Part shown: piece by piece, positions 33,479 through 45,500 of the stretch
Layout of the letters: each line of letters begins with the position of its first letter
Position numbering within the stretch: position 1 is the stretch's first letter
DNA from: Coniella vitis
Taxonomy: Eukaryota; Ascomycota; Sordariomycetes; Diaporthales; Schizoparmaceae
Assembly (NCBI GenBank): GCA_011317545.1
Contig: WUJK01000008.1
Location: 868,001 to 932,000 of the forward strand
Direction of reading: 5' to 3'
DNA: 64,000 nt
The notes under the pieces: model-generated
Databases searched by the model: none
What the model was told of the DNA's origin: nothing
The model's input: the letters and a program-made list of their open reading frames with translations, nothing else
Program-made: the position numbers and the translations under genes

Positions 33479-33895
33479 CTAAACGCCATCGTCACTCGTG
33501 AATCTCCTGGCCAGCTGCTCCTTAAGACTATGGGGAGTGGGATATCTCGAACGCCAAGGTTTGGTGAGACTGAGTTTGGCGTCGTTGTAGGCTTTGTTAG
33601 GCTGTCTTGCCGCCTCACTATCCATGCTGTCGAAGTTGCTGCTGTACTTGCTGTTCAAGGTGTTGGTGCAAATATCATTTTTGCTTCTACTACTCTCACC
33701 ATCCAGTCTTTGCTCGTCCCCTGACGAGACACGTCCCTTTTCCGCGTGCAATATTCCGTGTTGTAAAGTCACCGTCGTAGATCCGCCACCAGTACCACTG
33801 CCGCTGGTGTTACTAAACGTCCAATCTCCCCATGCTTGTGTACCGTTGAGTATCTCCTCTTCCGGAGCAAGCCGTTGTCGTTGCTCATCATTCAT
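33479..33895 (-). CDS. Unresolved coding exon (small protein or 3' exon of a longer gene)
   Basis: The minus strand is open from about 33954 to the stop at 33481-33479. The frame reads VSELPRNPIATKAAERRMND, then EQRQRLAPEEEILNGTQAWG and a Ser/Gly/Thr-rich middle, ending HSLKEQLARRFTSDDGV. Codon use and composition look like real protein, and the sense continues upstream of the only in-frame ATG (33895). This suggests the exon begins at an acceptor between about 33922 and 33954. It could be a separate gene, or a 3' exon of the SLM-type gene: a GTAAGC donor lies in that gene's last codons, and one acceptor (CATAG, exon from about 33923) would keep phase. No known domain. Confidence 0.4.
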   Translation of the reverse strand: MNDEQRQRLAPEEEILNGTQAWGDWTFSNTSGSGTGGGSTTVTLQHGILHAEKGRVSSGDEQRLDGESSRSKNDICTNTLNSKYSSNFDSMDSEAARQPNKAYNDAKLSLTKPWRSRYPTPHSLKEQLARRFTSDDGV

Positions 33896-34058
33896 CCGCC
33901 GTTCCGCCGCCTTCGTCGCTATGGGGTTCCTTGGTAGCTCGGAGACATTCTATGCTACCGGTGCTGGATCAATAAAAGTCCATGGTTAGCCAAGCTGGTA
34001 TCATTGAAACAACACACAAAGAGTCTGAAGTTGGTAAATTGTGTCCACGTCAGCCACC

Positions 34059-35617
34059 TCACTTGAAATGCTTACCCTTGGTGTCCGTTGCGTGGCCGGT
34101 GATACCTGCTTCCTGGTGCGCCTGCTCGACAGTCCCGTGGTTAGTACCCTCACTCTCAACTCCTCCCTCCAGATGGCCTGTAGCCGTCTCGGCAGCCGCA
34201 AACTTGGCCGTCTCCGGATCGTGGGCACTGCTCATTACCGGAGATTCGCCTCCGCTACCCAAAACAGGACTCGTTGGTCCACTTTCGCCCGACGGCATTG
34301 GTGCTGTACCGCCGCATGTTTGCCGAATGATCTCATACCAGCGCTGAGCATCCGCTGGAGTGTGTGCCTTGAAGTTGATCTCGGAGGTGCCGGTAAGCTT
34401 GCCGCTCATCGTCTTGGAGCGGTCCTTGCCCTTGACGGTGAACTTGTCACCGTTAGGGGCGCTGACGGTCGCGTCAGGTAGGTAGATAGACAGCTCGGGT
34501 GTAGGATCTTTTTTGACATTGTCCGAGTCCTTGAACTCGTGCAAAAAGCGGGTCGGTGTGACAACGTAGTAGCCCGTCGACCATCCCCACGACAGCTTGT
34601 TGCGCGACTTGCGCTCCAAGCTGCCCTCAATAAGCGGCTTTGTCGCAGGGTGTTCTTGGTTGGGGAAGGTAATAGCCTCGACCGTTCTGGGCGGGTCGTT
34701 GGGGTTAACCAGTGTTTCTGCGTGGCGTTGTTGGAAGCCCTTCCACTCAAAGTCTGGTGGAATACGCTGAGCGGCACCGAGCATGTCCATGTACAAGGCC
34801 TGCGTCTTGAGGGCCTGTCCACCGGCGAACTGGTTGAAAGTCTCCATGACCTGCTGCAAGACTTGAACAACGTGCGCCTCAAAGGCTTCAAAGTTTTGCT
34901 GAACAGAGATCAAGTCATTGCGGTGGTTGTTCTCTTCAATGACCTGCTTGTAAAGACGGTGCAGGACTCCTCTGTGAAGGACGTAGGGGTCCTCGTTGGG
35001 GTTCATCTTGCCGCCAGTGGACTCGAAACTAGCCGACTGCTGCCCGAGCAGCTCAATATGCTTCTGCGTGGTGTTGCGCGCCTTCTCGACATCCTTGGCA
35101 CCCTTCTGTGCGCCAGACGATAGTTCCTTGATCTTGTTCTTGACCTCCTTGTGAAGGCGATCGAGGATGGGGAGCACGGAACCCTTGATGCTCTTTTCCG
35201 TCTCGGCATTTGTGTTGATCAAGGCCTGTGTGTTTTGTCGCAAGTTCTCGTAGAAGCCGGCGACGCCGCCCAGGTTCTGGTCAAAGTGGTGACCTTCGCG
35301 CAAGGGCTTGGAGATTGTCTTGAGGACCCTTTCATATTCCTTGCTCTGCTCCTTGTGGACTCTTTCAATGGCGGTCATGTAGTCTTCAAGGTAGCCCACA
35401 GCATGCTTCCAAGCTTGCAGGCGTTCGGCCAGAAGTCCGGCGGTCTGTACAGCGAGAAAGCACATGTCAGTCGCTGCTCTCCAACGGGAGCAAAAGCGTC
35501 ACTGGCGACACAGGGGCAACGTACGGTGCTGGGATCCGTATCAGGAACCGCGTCTCCGCTGAAGGTGCTGGACATGGTGCCCGTTCGCAGGGCCAGATGC
35601 TGTCCGTCTGTCGCCAT
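34059..35617 (-). CDS. SLM1: SLM1-like PH-domain protein (phosphoinositide-binding, TORC2/eisosome related)
   Basis: Exons are 35617-35525 and 35444-34059 (492 aa as annotated). Yeast Slm proteins bind PI(4,5)P2 at the plasma membrane and link TORC2 to actin and eisosomes. The N-terminal half is a helical F-BAR-like region (TTAGLLAERLQAWKHAVGYL, EDYMTAIERVHKEQSKEYER, KPLREGHHFDQNLGGVAGFY). The PH domain spans about residues 300-415 (PLIEGSLERKSRNKLSWGW, GYYVVTPTRFLHEFKDSDN, MSGKLTGTSEINFKAHTPAD, AQRWYEIIRQTCGG). A Ser/Gly/Pro-rich tail follows. The start at 35617 gives MATDGQHLALRTG; an internal ATG (MSSTF) is also possible. A GTAAGC donor overlaps the last codons (TKGKHFK), so the true C-terminus may continue in a further exon. 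Confidence 0.83.
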
Positions 35618-37417
35618 ATTGGAGCTTTTTTAAGGGTCGTGGCGATGCGGCCAAAGCAGACTGGTTTTCAGGGGTTCGTTGTGCGTCTGAAAAGACGGCA
35701 CGGCACGTTGCTATCTGTGAATCGTAATGTTAGTCCGCTTGCTTGACGTACCTGGAGCACAAAAACAAGAGCCGAAGCCCAGCTTGCGTGTATAATGATG
35801 AGTACAGGTGCTTTGAGGCTGTATTACAGGCGCGCAAGAAACAGCAAGACAGAAAATGCAATGTTGACGCGACAATAAAGTCCGTTGGTTCCCTTTGAAT
35901 AAATGAGGTGATACCCACTCGCAGCCAAATGCTCCGACCCGCACAGGGGGTCCAGTGAGGGACTCGGCTGACAAGGAGGCACAAGTGGTGGCATATAGTA
36001 AAGCAGCAAAGCAAGGGGGGAGGGGCTTTCAGCCCCTGCTGGCGATCTCGACGCGAGATTGATTGCTCGCTTGGTTGGAGCCTAGGACCCTGAGAGTGGG
36101 GGAAGTGCGCAAAGGGGCCCGCTGGCCACGAGCGCCCACTGGGCGGCTGATATTGGACAACGACCTGACCAACACAGCGGTCTAATTGGGAAGGAGGTAG
36201 GCTGAATATTATCTGAATAGAAGGGAAGACACTATCCTGACATTACATGCATCTAGGAGCGAAGAGGACGGTGACGGGAGAAGCACCCATGCCAAGGAAT
36301 ATCACCACTTACTTTGCTTTTCAATGCTTTGCACGTTTGCAGTTTCGCACCGCGCCAGGTCAACTTGTAGCTTGTACGACGTCGAGGGGAAAGGAGACAG
36401 ATGGTTGTCTGGAGGACTGGTCGTGATCTGGAAATGTTTTATTCGAGGTTTGAAATCGGCATAAACCAAATACACGATTTTGGCTACTCAATCGAAATTG
36501 CCAAGGTTACCAATTACTTGTATCGGAGTCGGCGCAAAGAGCCCGACGCCAACTGACGTCATAAGCATTCAAGACCCTCCATTCAGCCCAGCAACCTCAA
36601 CCTGATGCGTTCATGCGCACGACCAAAAAGCAGTTTCCTCATCTGATACGTGCATAGTAGTGGCTGGCAAGCAAATAGTGCCGCGGCGTTAAATCTTGTG
36701 CGTTACACTGACTATGCAGAGATGCAGCCACAAAGGTTGCCCAGCAAGAAACCCCTTTCGAAAGCCCGGTATACAGACTTGTCTCTTTTCTTTTCCTTCT
36801 TCGCTAGTTGTTGCACCATTACGGAAATCGAAACATGCCGACCAGCCAAATCGCACTAAGGCCATGCGCTATATAGTAGGATCACGCTGTACATGGTAAC
36901 TTGTCTGTATGCTGATAGTATGCCACGTCGGCGATATCTTCATTTTTAGTGCAAAAAACTATTTGGGTATATAAACAGCAGAAGAATCAAAATGCAAGCT
37001 GAAATATGAGGTTCGCATGCCGCAGTGCAGGATCCATCAATCTCAGTGCGGACATGTTGAACGCCGTCCTGATCCTCCGTTCTGAGAGTCCCGCTGGATA
37101 CTCTTGAGAATCCTCAAATAACGCCATTAATGTCGTAGGATACTCGCTGTGGGGCATCCAATATTCTATACCAGGCCCAGAATTCCAGATCCGCAAAACA
37201 AATAAGAAATAATACGAGTGTTTAACGCCAGAGTGAGTGTCAACCAATGGAGGAGAATGCTGACTCGCCCAAGAAATCCGCTTCATGTTGAAATCATTAG
37301 GTTCGGGTGGATGAGTGACTGGTAATTAGGAGCGTTCGCCTACTGATCGTCGTCCAAACTTCTTGATTGCCACCGACGCTGACCGGGGCTCGATGTAAGG
37401 CGTGTCCACCGATGCTT
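35618..37417. other. Intergenic region, about 1.8 kb
   Basis: This lies upstream of the SLM-type gene and downstream of the arrestin gene. It contains one minus-strand open frame (37286-36987, 99 codons, ATG start) of plausible composition but no recognised domain. I do not annotate it as a gene. Confidence 0.45.
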
Positions 37418-39514
37418 CTAGTATGGTGTCTGGTCACGAGTCTGCAGTATGTGCAGTCTTCGTCTCACATCGTCCTCAAAGCCGTCGTGGTGGTGTCGCA
37501 ACAGGTTACTAAAGCCAAGAGACGTCTGTCTCCGCGAGGGTCTCGGCCTTGGTGGTGGTGCGGGGTGACTTACGTCGCTCGTTCGCACCTCGGGAATCGA
37601 ATCGAGCGGATTTGAAATGTGTGCAGTGGAGATGGTGGGTGAGCCGGGTACACTGACAGCCGAGTTGTAGTCGGGCAAAGAGACACCTTCCAGGGTGCTC
37701 AAAGGACGTACGGGTGTCTTGACTGCCGTTGAGTAACTCGGCACCTTGTTCAACTCTTCAAACTCGAGATGCTCTGGCGTGTTGATACCCGAGTAGTTCT
37801 CGCCGCTGTGCGACCGAGACAGAGGGGCCGAGTGGGGAGGAGAATTGTGGTTGCTGTCGGTAGGAGCATGAGTAGAGTGTGGCGTTGTGGCACCGTCTCT
37901 CATCGCTGCGCCATTGAGGCTGTTGTATGAGTGATTCCTGTCGGACGCCGCCAGTGACACGTCCTGCAACCGCGAGCTCAGTGCCGCAGGCGGGACCGCT
38001 TGCATGCCCGCTAGATTGTGCAGGTTCTCGGCGGAACCAGCTCGGGATAGCGCATAGAATGGAGTATTGAAGCCAGACTGTATCGCTGGCGTCTGGAAGC
38101 CACTGTTGAGACCGTTCATGTCGACATCTTCGTAAAGCTGGTCGAGAATGTGCTCTCCGTACCCGGGGGGCGCGATGCCCACCATCCGTTGCGCGGGAGC
38201 TGGTGCAGCCTCTTGCGGCGACTGGCGAACCAGGTTGCCTTCTTCGTCCAAAGGCATGTTTGGGGAAATGAAAATGGTGACAGGCAGGGTCGCACGAAGC
38301 TTCAAGACTGTTAGTCACGCTAAAATACTCAAGATCAATTTCGGCTAGATGAAAACTCACCTCTGAAACATGGCCATCCGGGTTGTGCAGTGCAACAACC
38401 AACTTGAGCTTGTGGCGGATCTTGATGCCATGCACATTCGTGTCCTGCATGCATTTACCGAGCTTCTTGGGAAGATCAAGCTCCGTGTTCATGACCCAAC
38501 CCTCCTGACCCGAGTCATCAATCATGTCGTTCCAGTGATCCTCATTGTTCACTGTCAGACTCCAGTGTTTCACTTCTCGCTCCCTCTTGTGTTCGCGAAT
38601 AGTGTGGCCGTGGCTAGTTGTCAGAATAATCTCGTGCACTTCCATCAGCCTGCAGGTGATGTCGCCAATCTTTAGGCCCTTAAGTAAAGGTGTGAACCGG
38701 GTTTCAAGCGGAATAGAGGACCCAAATACAACGGCCTTCTGCGGTATGACGATGCTGTATTCGACCTTGTTCGGCCAAATGTTCTCGACGCTCATAGCAT
38801 GCAGAAACTCCAACGCCGAGGACTCCAGTGTTCGAATAATGCGGACTCTTTTTTTGGCGTGCAGATCGTATGCCAGCTTTCCTCTTGCCACGGTCGCTTT
38901 CAAGTGGTATGTGATGCTGGCCTCTGGGAGGCCTTCGACGCTCTCGCAAAAGTCGCCCGGTAGTAGAAGTTCAAATGGCCATTCATAGTTGCCCTTGTCC
39001 AGTGTAATGGTCTTGCCCTTGCCTCCCACAAATGGCGCCCATCGGTGGTCGAAGAATACCTGGTTGCGATCGACTTTCTGGTTGGAAATGCCCGTAGGCG
39101 TAATGCGAGCATCGGTCCAGCTGTACACCGGGAAGAACATCGCATCAGTGACAAACGGGCAAAGAGGGGGGAAAAAAGAAGGTAGTAAAGGTAAGAAGAA
39201 AAAAGAATGGATAAAAAGCGGCTTACTTGAGTCTCTCGGTTCCTATCAGCCTGAGATGCACATCTTCAACCCGCAGCGGTGCTGGCAGGCAGAGCACAAG
39301 TGTTCCCTTTAGTAGTTGGCCAGAGGATTCATGATCGTTGCCGCGGAAGACAATAAAGTCGTTGTCGAGCCTTTTTGGGAGCGAGCACCCGCTTGTTAGC
39401 CTGGGCGGCCCAGAAACTAAGTGGTGACGCAACTTACCGAATGTCGAACAGCGTGTAGGCATTGCGTCCAGTGACATTAGCCAAAGGATTGAAATGAGGC
39501 ATGTTGTAATGCAT
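37418..39514 (-). CDS. creD: CreD/ROD1-like alpha-arrestin
   Basis: Exons are 39514-39438, 39370-39227, 39120-38361 and 38299-37418 (620 aa). Alpha-arrestins of this type recruit a Nedd4-family HECT ubiquitin ligase to transporters; Aspergillus CreD modulates carbon catabolite repression. The arrestin N domain contains YTLFDIRLDNDFIVFRGND, GTLVLCLPAPLRVEDVHLRL, KGNYEWPFELLLPGDFCESV and ALEFLHAMSVENIWPNKVEY. The C domain has GSSIPLETRFTPLLKGLKIG, MQDTNVHGIKIRHKLKLVV and HVSELRATLPVTIFISPNMP. The tail is Ser/Pro rich, with PSYS and PDYNSA short motifs that could serve as PY-like ligase contacts. The frame is open upstream of the first ATG (39514) for about 30 codons after a TAG, so an extra 5' exon is possible; ATG 39502 is an alternative start. 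Confidence 0.87.
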
Positions 39515-42500
39515 CTGGTCCACAGCAAGATGGAATCTTGCAAGATGCTGTGGCAGACTTGGGAAAATGATTTCTTGGACCAAGAGCCAGGAAAACAGGG
39601 CCTATGGAGGGGCAGGGACAATTGATTTTATTCAGGCGGCCGTCCGAATCATGAAATCAAAGTGGGGACGTGCTGGGGCGAAAAATGTAACTCGACGAGG
39701 AGATACCGGCTGGGCGAATAGCCTGTCCTGCCTGTGTAAGTGTGCGCTTCCGAAGCAGATGCGCGACGGAACGGGAGGGTGGGGCGTGCAGGCACGGGCG
39801 GCGTGTGGGTGGGCTCAGGCTTTTGATGGATTCTGATTCTGTCAAAAAGGCGGAACGAGGGACAAGAGAAGATGACGGTGAAATCGAGCGCCGTGTCGAG
39901 CACCGTGTCGACCGTGGGCGATGCGCTGCGATGCGATGCGGCAGGATGCACTCGGCAGGGTTGCAACCCGAATTGATGCAGGAAACAGTCCACTTGAAGC
40001 TCACAGAGAGATAGAATGGGTCGAGGGAGAGGAGAGATAATAGATGAGGTGGGCCAGAGCCTTCATAGTAGAGGATGGAGGCGAGAACGAACAAAGAAGG
40101 GGTGAAGTGTTCCAGGCGCAGCACGCCTTGGCCACAAGAGGAGATAATTAGTTTAGGAGGTATCAAGGCTCTCGTAATTGACAGAAAGGGCACCGGTACC
40201 GGGTGCGTATCAACACGCTGGACCAGACGTTTGTTTTTGGCAGCCAAGCATCTTTGTACATGTAGAAGTACTCAGTACTACTAGGTATAGACAGAGTGCC
40301 TGAATCGGTGGGACCTCCCGTTTCCATGCTTAGCCTGGGCCCCAAAGCATGCACGGCAGTCACTTCTGTACGTATCTTCTGAAATGGGTCCCGGTACATA
40401 CTTTACTTGGTAGTACTGTGTACTTGGAGTACATACCAGTCGACGAGCAGGCCGACAGGGGTTCTGGGCCTGCTACCGATTCCAGCCGCATCAAAGTCAG
40501 GGTCTCTGATGATGTGCCCGTTTCGTTGGTTTGCCCTGCTGCTGTTATCACAGGCCAAGCACACAGGCACATCACCACGTCACATCACTTTGCGCTGCAC
40601 ACTTTGCCAAGCCTCAGTGCTTCTAATAGTATATTAATATATACTACCTACCGTATGCGAGTTACATCACGACAGAACCAGCACAGCCGAGACGGCTGAT
40701 CAGAGGTATTCCTGATCAGGTCATCCTTCACATGCCCGAGACAGCCCTGCGTGTGTCATTGGCACGAGACGTCCTTTGATCGTCAAACCCCCCTTTGGCT
40801 CCTTGCACAGACTGATTAGCATTGTCAGAGAGTGCTGACATCGTTATCCAGCAGGGTGCGCGGATGCAGCAGTGTCCTCGAGCAGCCAGAGGAGCCCCTG
40901 CAAGAGGGGAGCGGCTGCGACTTGTCGATTCCCATCTCCGCCAATTGCGAGTACATCATAGCCGTGACCCACGCCGGCGTCGGTCGAGAATGATGCAACA
41001 CGACCCCCGTATAACGGATGCGCTGATCTTGCTTGCCAACCTGATCGTGATTGCTGAGCCACAACAGGCTCTCGTCACAGTTGAGGCCATGGGCCTAATG
41101 AACATGACTGCACGCACTAAGCAAGACAGAGCCTTACCCTTGAATTGATCCCACAATCCATGTCAGGAATATTTTATACTCAAGTACTGCCTGAAAAGTG
41201 GCAGACAAAAGTAGGTTCTGGCAAATTTTTGCTGGCTTGGAACGGTCTCTTTGTTCCCGCGCCGCGTCCGCCGGCTACGCCGTGCCAGTAACCAGCTCAG
41301 CACACTATGAAATCGGTACCCAGTACCCAGCTTTGCGTTCGTTCGACGGCAGACAACCTCCAAAAGTCCTGTACTCTATACGCTTGCTGTTGGGCTTCCC
41401 ATGCACGGCTCAAGCCCGCCACCCCTCCTTGGAATGATCTTCCATCGACCTTCCATTAAGATTCCATGCGAATCTTTTTTTTTTTTAAACGCTTGCGCCG
41501 TCATGCTTGCATGCGCCACAAGCTGGGCGTTCGTCCCAGAGGCATACTTTTTTAGTGATCGGGCAGGGACTCATGATTACTACAAAGGCCCGTTTTCACG
41601 GCTTTGCAGTGTAATACAGCAACACCTCCATGTACGCTGTCAGCAATAGCACAAGATGCTTTTTGTGGTTGGCTTCATCTACCAGGAACAACTCCTATTG
41701 CAGGATGTTACATGTCAACCTCCATACTGGCGACGTTACATAATGTCAACTGGGTTACAAGAACCACCCCCATCAGGGTACTCTCCATTATTGGGCTGTA
41801 GAAGGGTTGTGACCTGCCAAATCCGCGCATCCTGTGAAAACGAAGTCTTGGCAGCCGGTACTGCGATACTCCGATGTCTTGAAGGTCTTCAAACTTTCAA
41901 CACCAGCACCTGCTGAACGCCATTGCGGCTGCAAAAGCAGCGTCATCTCGGCTCTTTTCGGAGAAGTGTCATTGCTTGCAACGTAAAGTCACTCTGGACC
42001 AGTGTTTAACTTTGTGATCTTCCAAATCCAAAAGCAAGCGGACGTATGCTGAGATGCAACACAGTCTACAGATGATCATCGTAGACAGCGGGATACCTGC
42101 CCTCGTACCAGGACCCACACTTTCCATCGCCTAGACTTTGGCCATGATCTGACAATAGTCCTAGTGGCATGATCCCGCCCTATACGTGAGCATCACAACG
42201 TCTTTGTTGCATATCAATCGTCTTATGCCGTCTGGATAACGGACTATATGAAGCTGTGTGCAACGTCTCAGCAGCCGCGGGGATAATCTTTCACCAACAC
42301 CAGGGCCTGAATGCCGCCATGAGAGACCGTGATCCGGGACATCGCCTGATGCAGCGGCGTGCAAAGAAGCAACAAGTACTGGAACCGTGACCAGACCACA
42401 CGATGCAAGATTGACTTCAAACAAAAGCCCTCGTGAACCCGCCTGGTGATTTGGCCATGTTTCGTACATGCGATGTGTGCTGCTTGATCGGCTTCCACCT

Positions 42501-45500
42501 GGCCACTAAATCAACAAGGGGACGAAAGTACAAACGGAAACAAGAAGCGCCGCGGACACGTTTGGAAGACTGAAGCGCCACATTAGGGAGCGGAGCGGCT
42601 CCGCCTTCTGTGACTCGTCCGGGAATGCGCCGATTAACCTGCGATTATTTCCCCGACCTAGCCTCTTGCCTTTAATTTTTTTTTCCCAGGCAGCCCAGGT
42701 CAAGGTCCTCGACGTACAAGGCTTGCCTCACTGCCTCACTCTTGGCAAAATCAACGCACAGCCGTAACAGATAGTGATCGTCCTTCTTTCTGCCTCATTG
42801 GTGGCATTAATCATTGGTTGACACAGCCACTGCTCTATGAATATGCGCCATATCTCTGTTCGCGTCTCAAAGGGGAGAGACGCAATACAACGCTACAAGG
42901 CCAAGCTGTCAGAGTTGCAAAACCCTATCCACTAGACCCAGGCAAGGCAGGGGAAAGGGAAGAAAAACTGCAACAGGCTGGATACGATGAATCCTGACAA
43001 TCTCTCTTCACCGTAAATCACACAATAGCAGCCACATGCAGTCACCGACACGCGCCGTGAACCCGTCGGCTGATAGCCAAGCCGGGTCCCAGATTTGCCG
43101 CATTCTTGGCTCACACCTCCAAACGATGAGGCCTACTGCCTGCATAGTATGTGTGGCTGATGCGCGTGCGCTAAAAAGTGCGGCTCAGGCCCAATCGATC
43201 CACCAGCGTTCTTATCAGTGCCGTAGCGCTCTCCACCGTTATCTCCTTACGATAACACGGGTCCAGAACTGCACATACTATGCACATCGTACTGTGTACA
43301 TAGTATACATGGGATGTGAGGCCCTGTTACATAGCACAGATCTTGTCACAATGACCGAGCCCCAAGCGGCTCTTGTCAGCCTACCAACCTCCTTAGTATC
43401 TCGCATAAGGTGTGCATCGAGTCTGTTTACCGGCCCTGAACTTTGTCAATGAGCTTACTGTGGCTCACAAGTCGCTTTATCAGTCACGATCGCGACAAGG
43501 GGAAGGGTCACGGTCACTGAATGTGCGAAATTCCTTTCTGCATCGACAGCCATGTGTAAGAACCAACAAACTGCGCTGAGCCGTTGATGGTTCGCTAACG
43601 ATCTGTTTTAGACTCGGATCAAATTAATAAGGCTGAAAGTCTGAAAGTACTTGCACACAGTAGTGGACTTTGACATCCATAGAATGAAGCGTGCAAGGAT
43701 AAAAGCCCGGCAAGGGGGAACCCTGCGCCAGCCGAAAGGACATCAAAGGTCTTGACAGCAAGCATCACTCACTACATGGGACAATACGGCACGGCATCGT
43801 GAAACGCCGAGCTGGCCCAGTGCCAATAGAACATACTACATGGGCATGAACTATGCAAGGACAGATACAATAAAAAGCCCGTCCTAATTAGAAGTAAGTT
43901 CTGTTGAGATCGGGCTGACGGCAGATGTACAGAGTACTATGTTATGTTCTAGCGGCGGAGCTGCTTACTCACTCTGCCCTATACATAGTTCACAGGATAA
44001 GTGCTACGATGTACCATGTACTTTGATGTGCCGCCCCCGTTTCGCTAAAGACTAGAGATCTGGCAGCCCTGTCAGGGATCGGATCCTCCGATATGTTTCT
44101 GGTCCCTACCGTCGCCGAAGCCCGGCATCACAATTCGATAGTTGGACAAAATGTCCAGGACGTGGCTCCTTCCATCACCATCCTCATTGTCCAAAACCTC
44201 GGGTATCGAGCAGGTGCTTGTTTGAAAACAAAAGAAGAAAAAAAAAAAAAAACATTGCTCGGCCAGGCTGTTGCTGCTGTCGGGGGAATTTTTGCTTGTT
44301 TGGCTGGAGAAGATGCTTTTCGGACATGGAAAGCAATCTGTGGTCGCCAAGCAAAAGGGGTTTTTGGGTTTCTGAACCGGCGCATGTGTGTGCGTGTGTG
44401 TGTGTTTTTCCCCCTCTTTTGCGCCCTGGATGCGTCACCAAAAACGCTCTAATCGCAGAACTCGACATCATGGAATTTTACAGCGTCAGAATTCGGAAGC
44501 AAAAAAAGAAAAAATGATCACCAAAAAACACTTATTTGAGATATTACGTGCTGGGTACAGTACCTGGGGATGTACGAGATACTATGTACTCGTCATCAAT
44601 CCATATCGTCAGTAGTGAACATAAAGAGGTTTTTTTTTTTTTTTTAAAAAAAAAAAGAGAGAGAGAAAAAGAGGCGTACTATCTGAACAGCAAGCAACAA
44701 GACAATACAAGGCTTCACTCTCCCTTTCTCTAGCTCGTATATTCGCTCGGATGCGATATGCGCAGAACGGCGTTTGTGGTTGGTCTGTTTGGCGAGACCT
44801 GGCGGATTTATTAGGTACAGGCGGGGGCCAGAATACTACGTAGTAGTACCTCTTTTGAATGCTGACGGGCACTAAACTCAAGGAAGTCCCACACTCAAGC
44901 AGGGGATCCACATATATCGACACTATTTTTCCTTGGCTACTGGGCAATTAGACAAATCAAAACGACGGCAAGGGAGCACGGCCACAAAGGGCAGAGAGGG
45001 GGGGGGGCCTCGACTGCTCGATTGCTCCATGCGTGCGTGCGCTTTGCGTGGGAGGTTGGTTGGTCGGTGACTACTATGTATGTATCCGGTCGAAACGGTG
45101 AAAGTAAGATAGTGGGTACCGCGCATGTTAATGCAACACGTGAAAAAGAGAGCGCGAGAGAGATAGAGAGAGCTGATGAGGCTGTAAGTACTGGGTACTG
45201 CTACTGCTACTGCAGAGTAAACCTAGGGCCAAGTCTGGTGACGGAAGCTGAAAAGCTCAAGCAGACCCGATCCACCTGTTTGTTTAGGGTCATCCCGCAG
45301 GCGATGGGGTCCGTCAGAGGCATGTCAAGGACGCTCGCTCTTGGCGTGGGATGTGTGCCATCAATATGTAGAGATAGGGAGAAAAAGCATCGGTGTGTGA
45401 TTGGGGTCTTTGGTGGGGCTTTGCTTTGAGATAAGCCGCGCTGATAACACAATAGGCAATACGTATGAAGTGCATTATTATGGATATCTGATATCTGCGT

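Noticed and set aside
37450..37575. Additional intron near the 3' end of the arrestin gene (GTAAGT at about 37574)
   Set aside because: A strong donor is present, but the obvious acceptor would lead straight to a stop and shorten the protein; the unspliced frame continues sensibly to TAG 37420. Not excluded as an isoform.
39657..40247. 196-codon minus-strand frame upstream of the arrestin gene
   Set aside because: Low-complexity Ser/Arg/Pro composition and no recognisable motif; more likely 5' UTR or promoter sequence.
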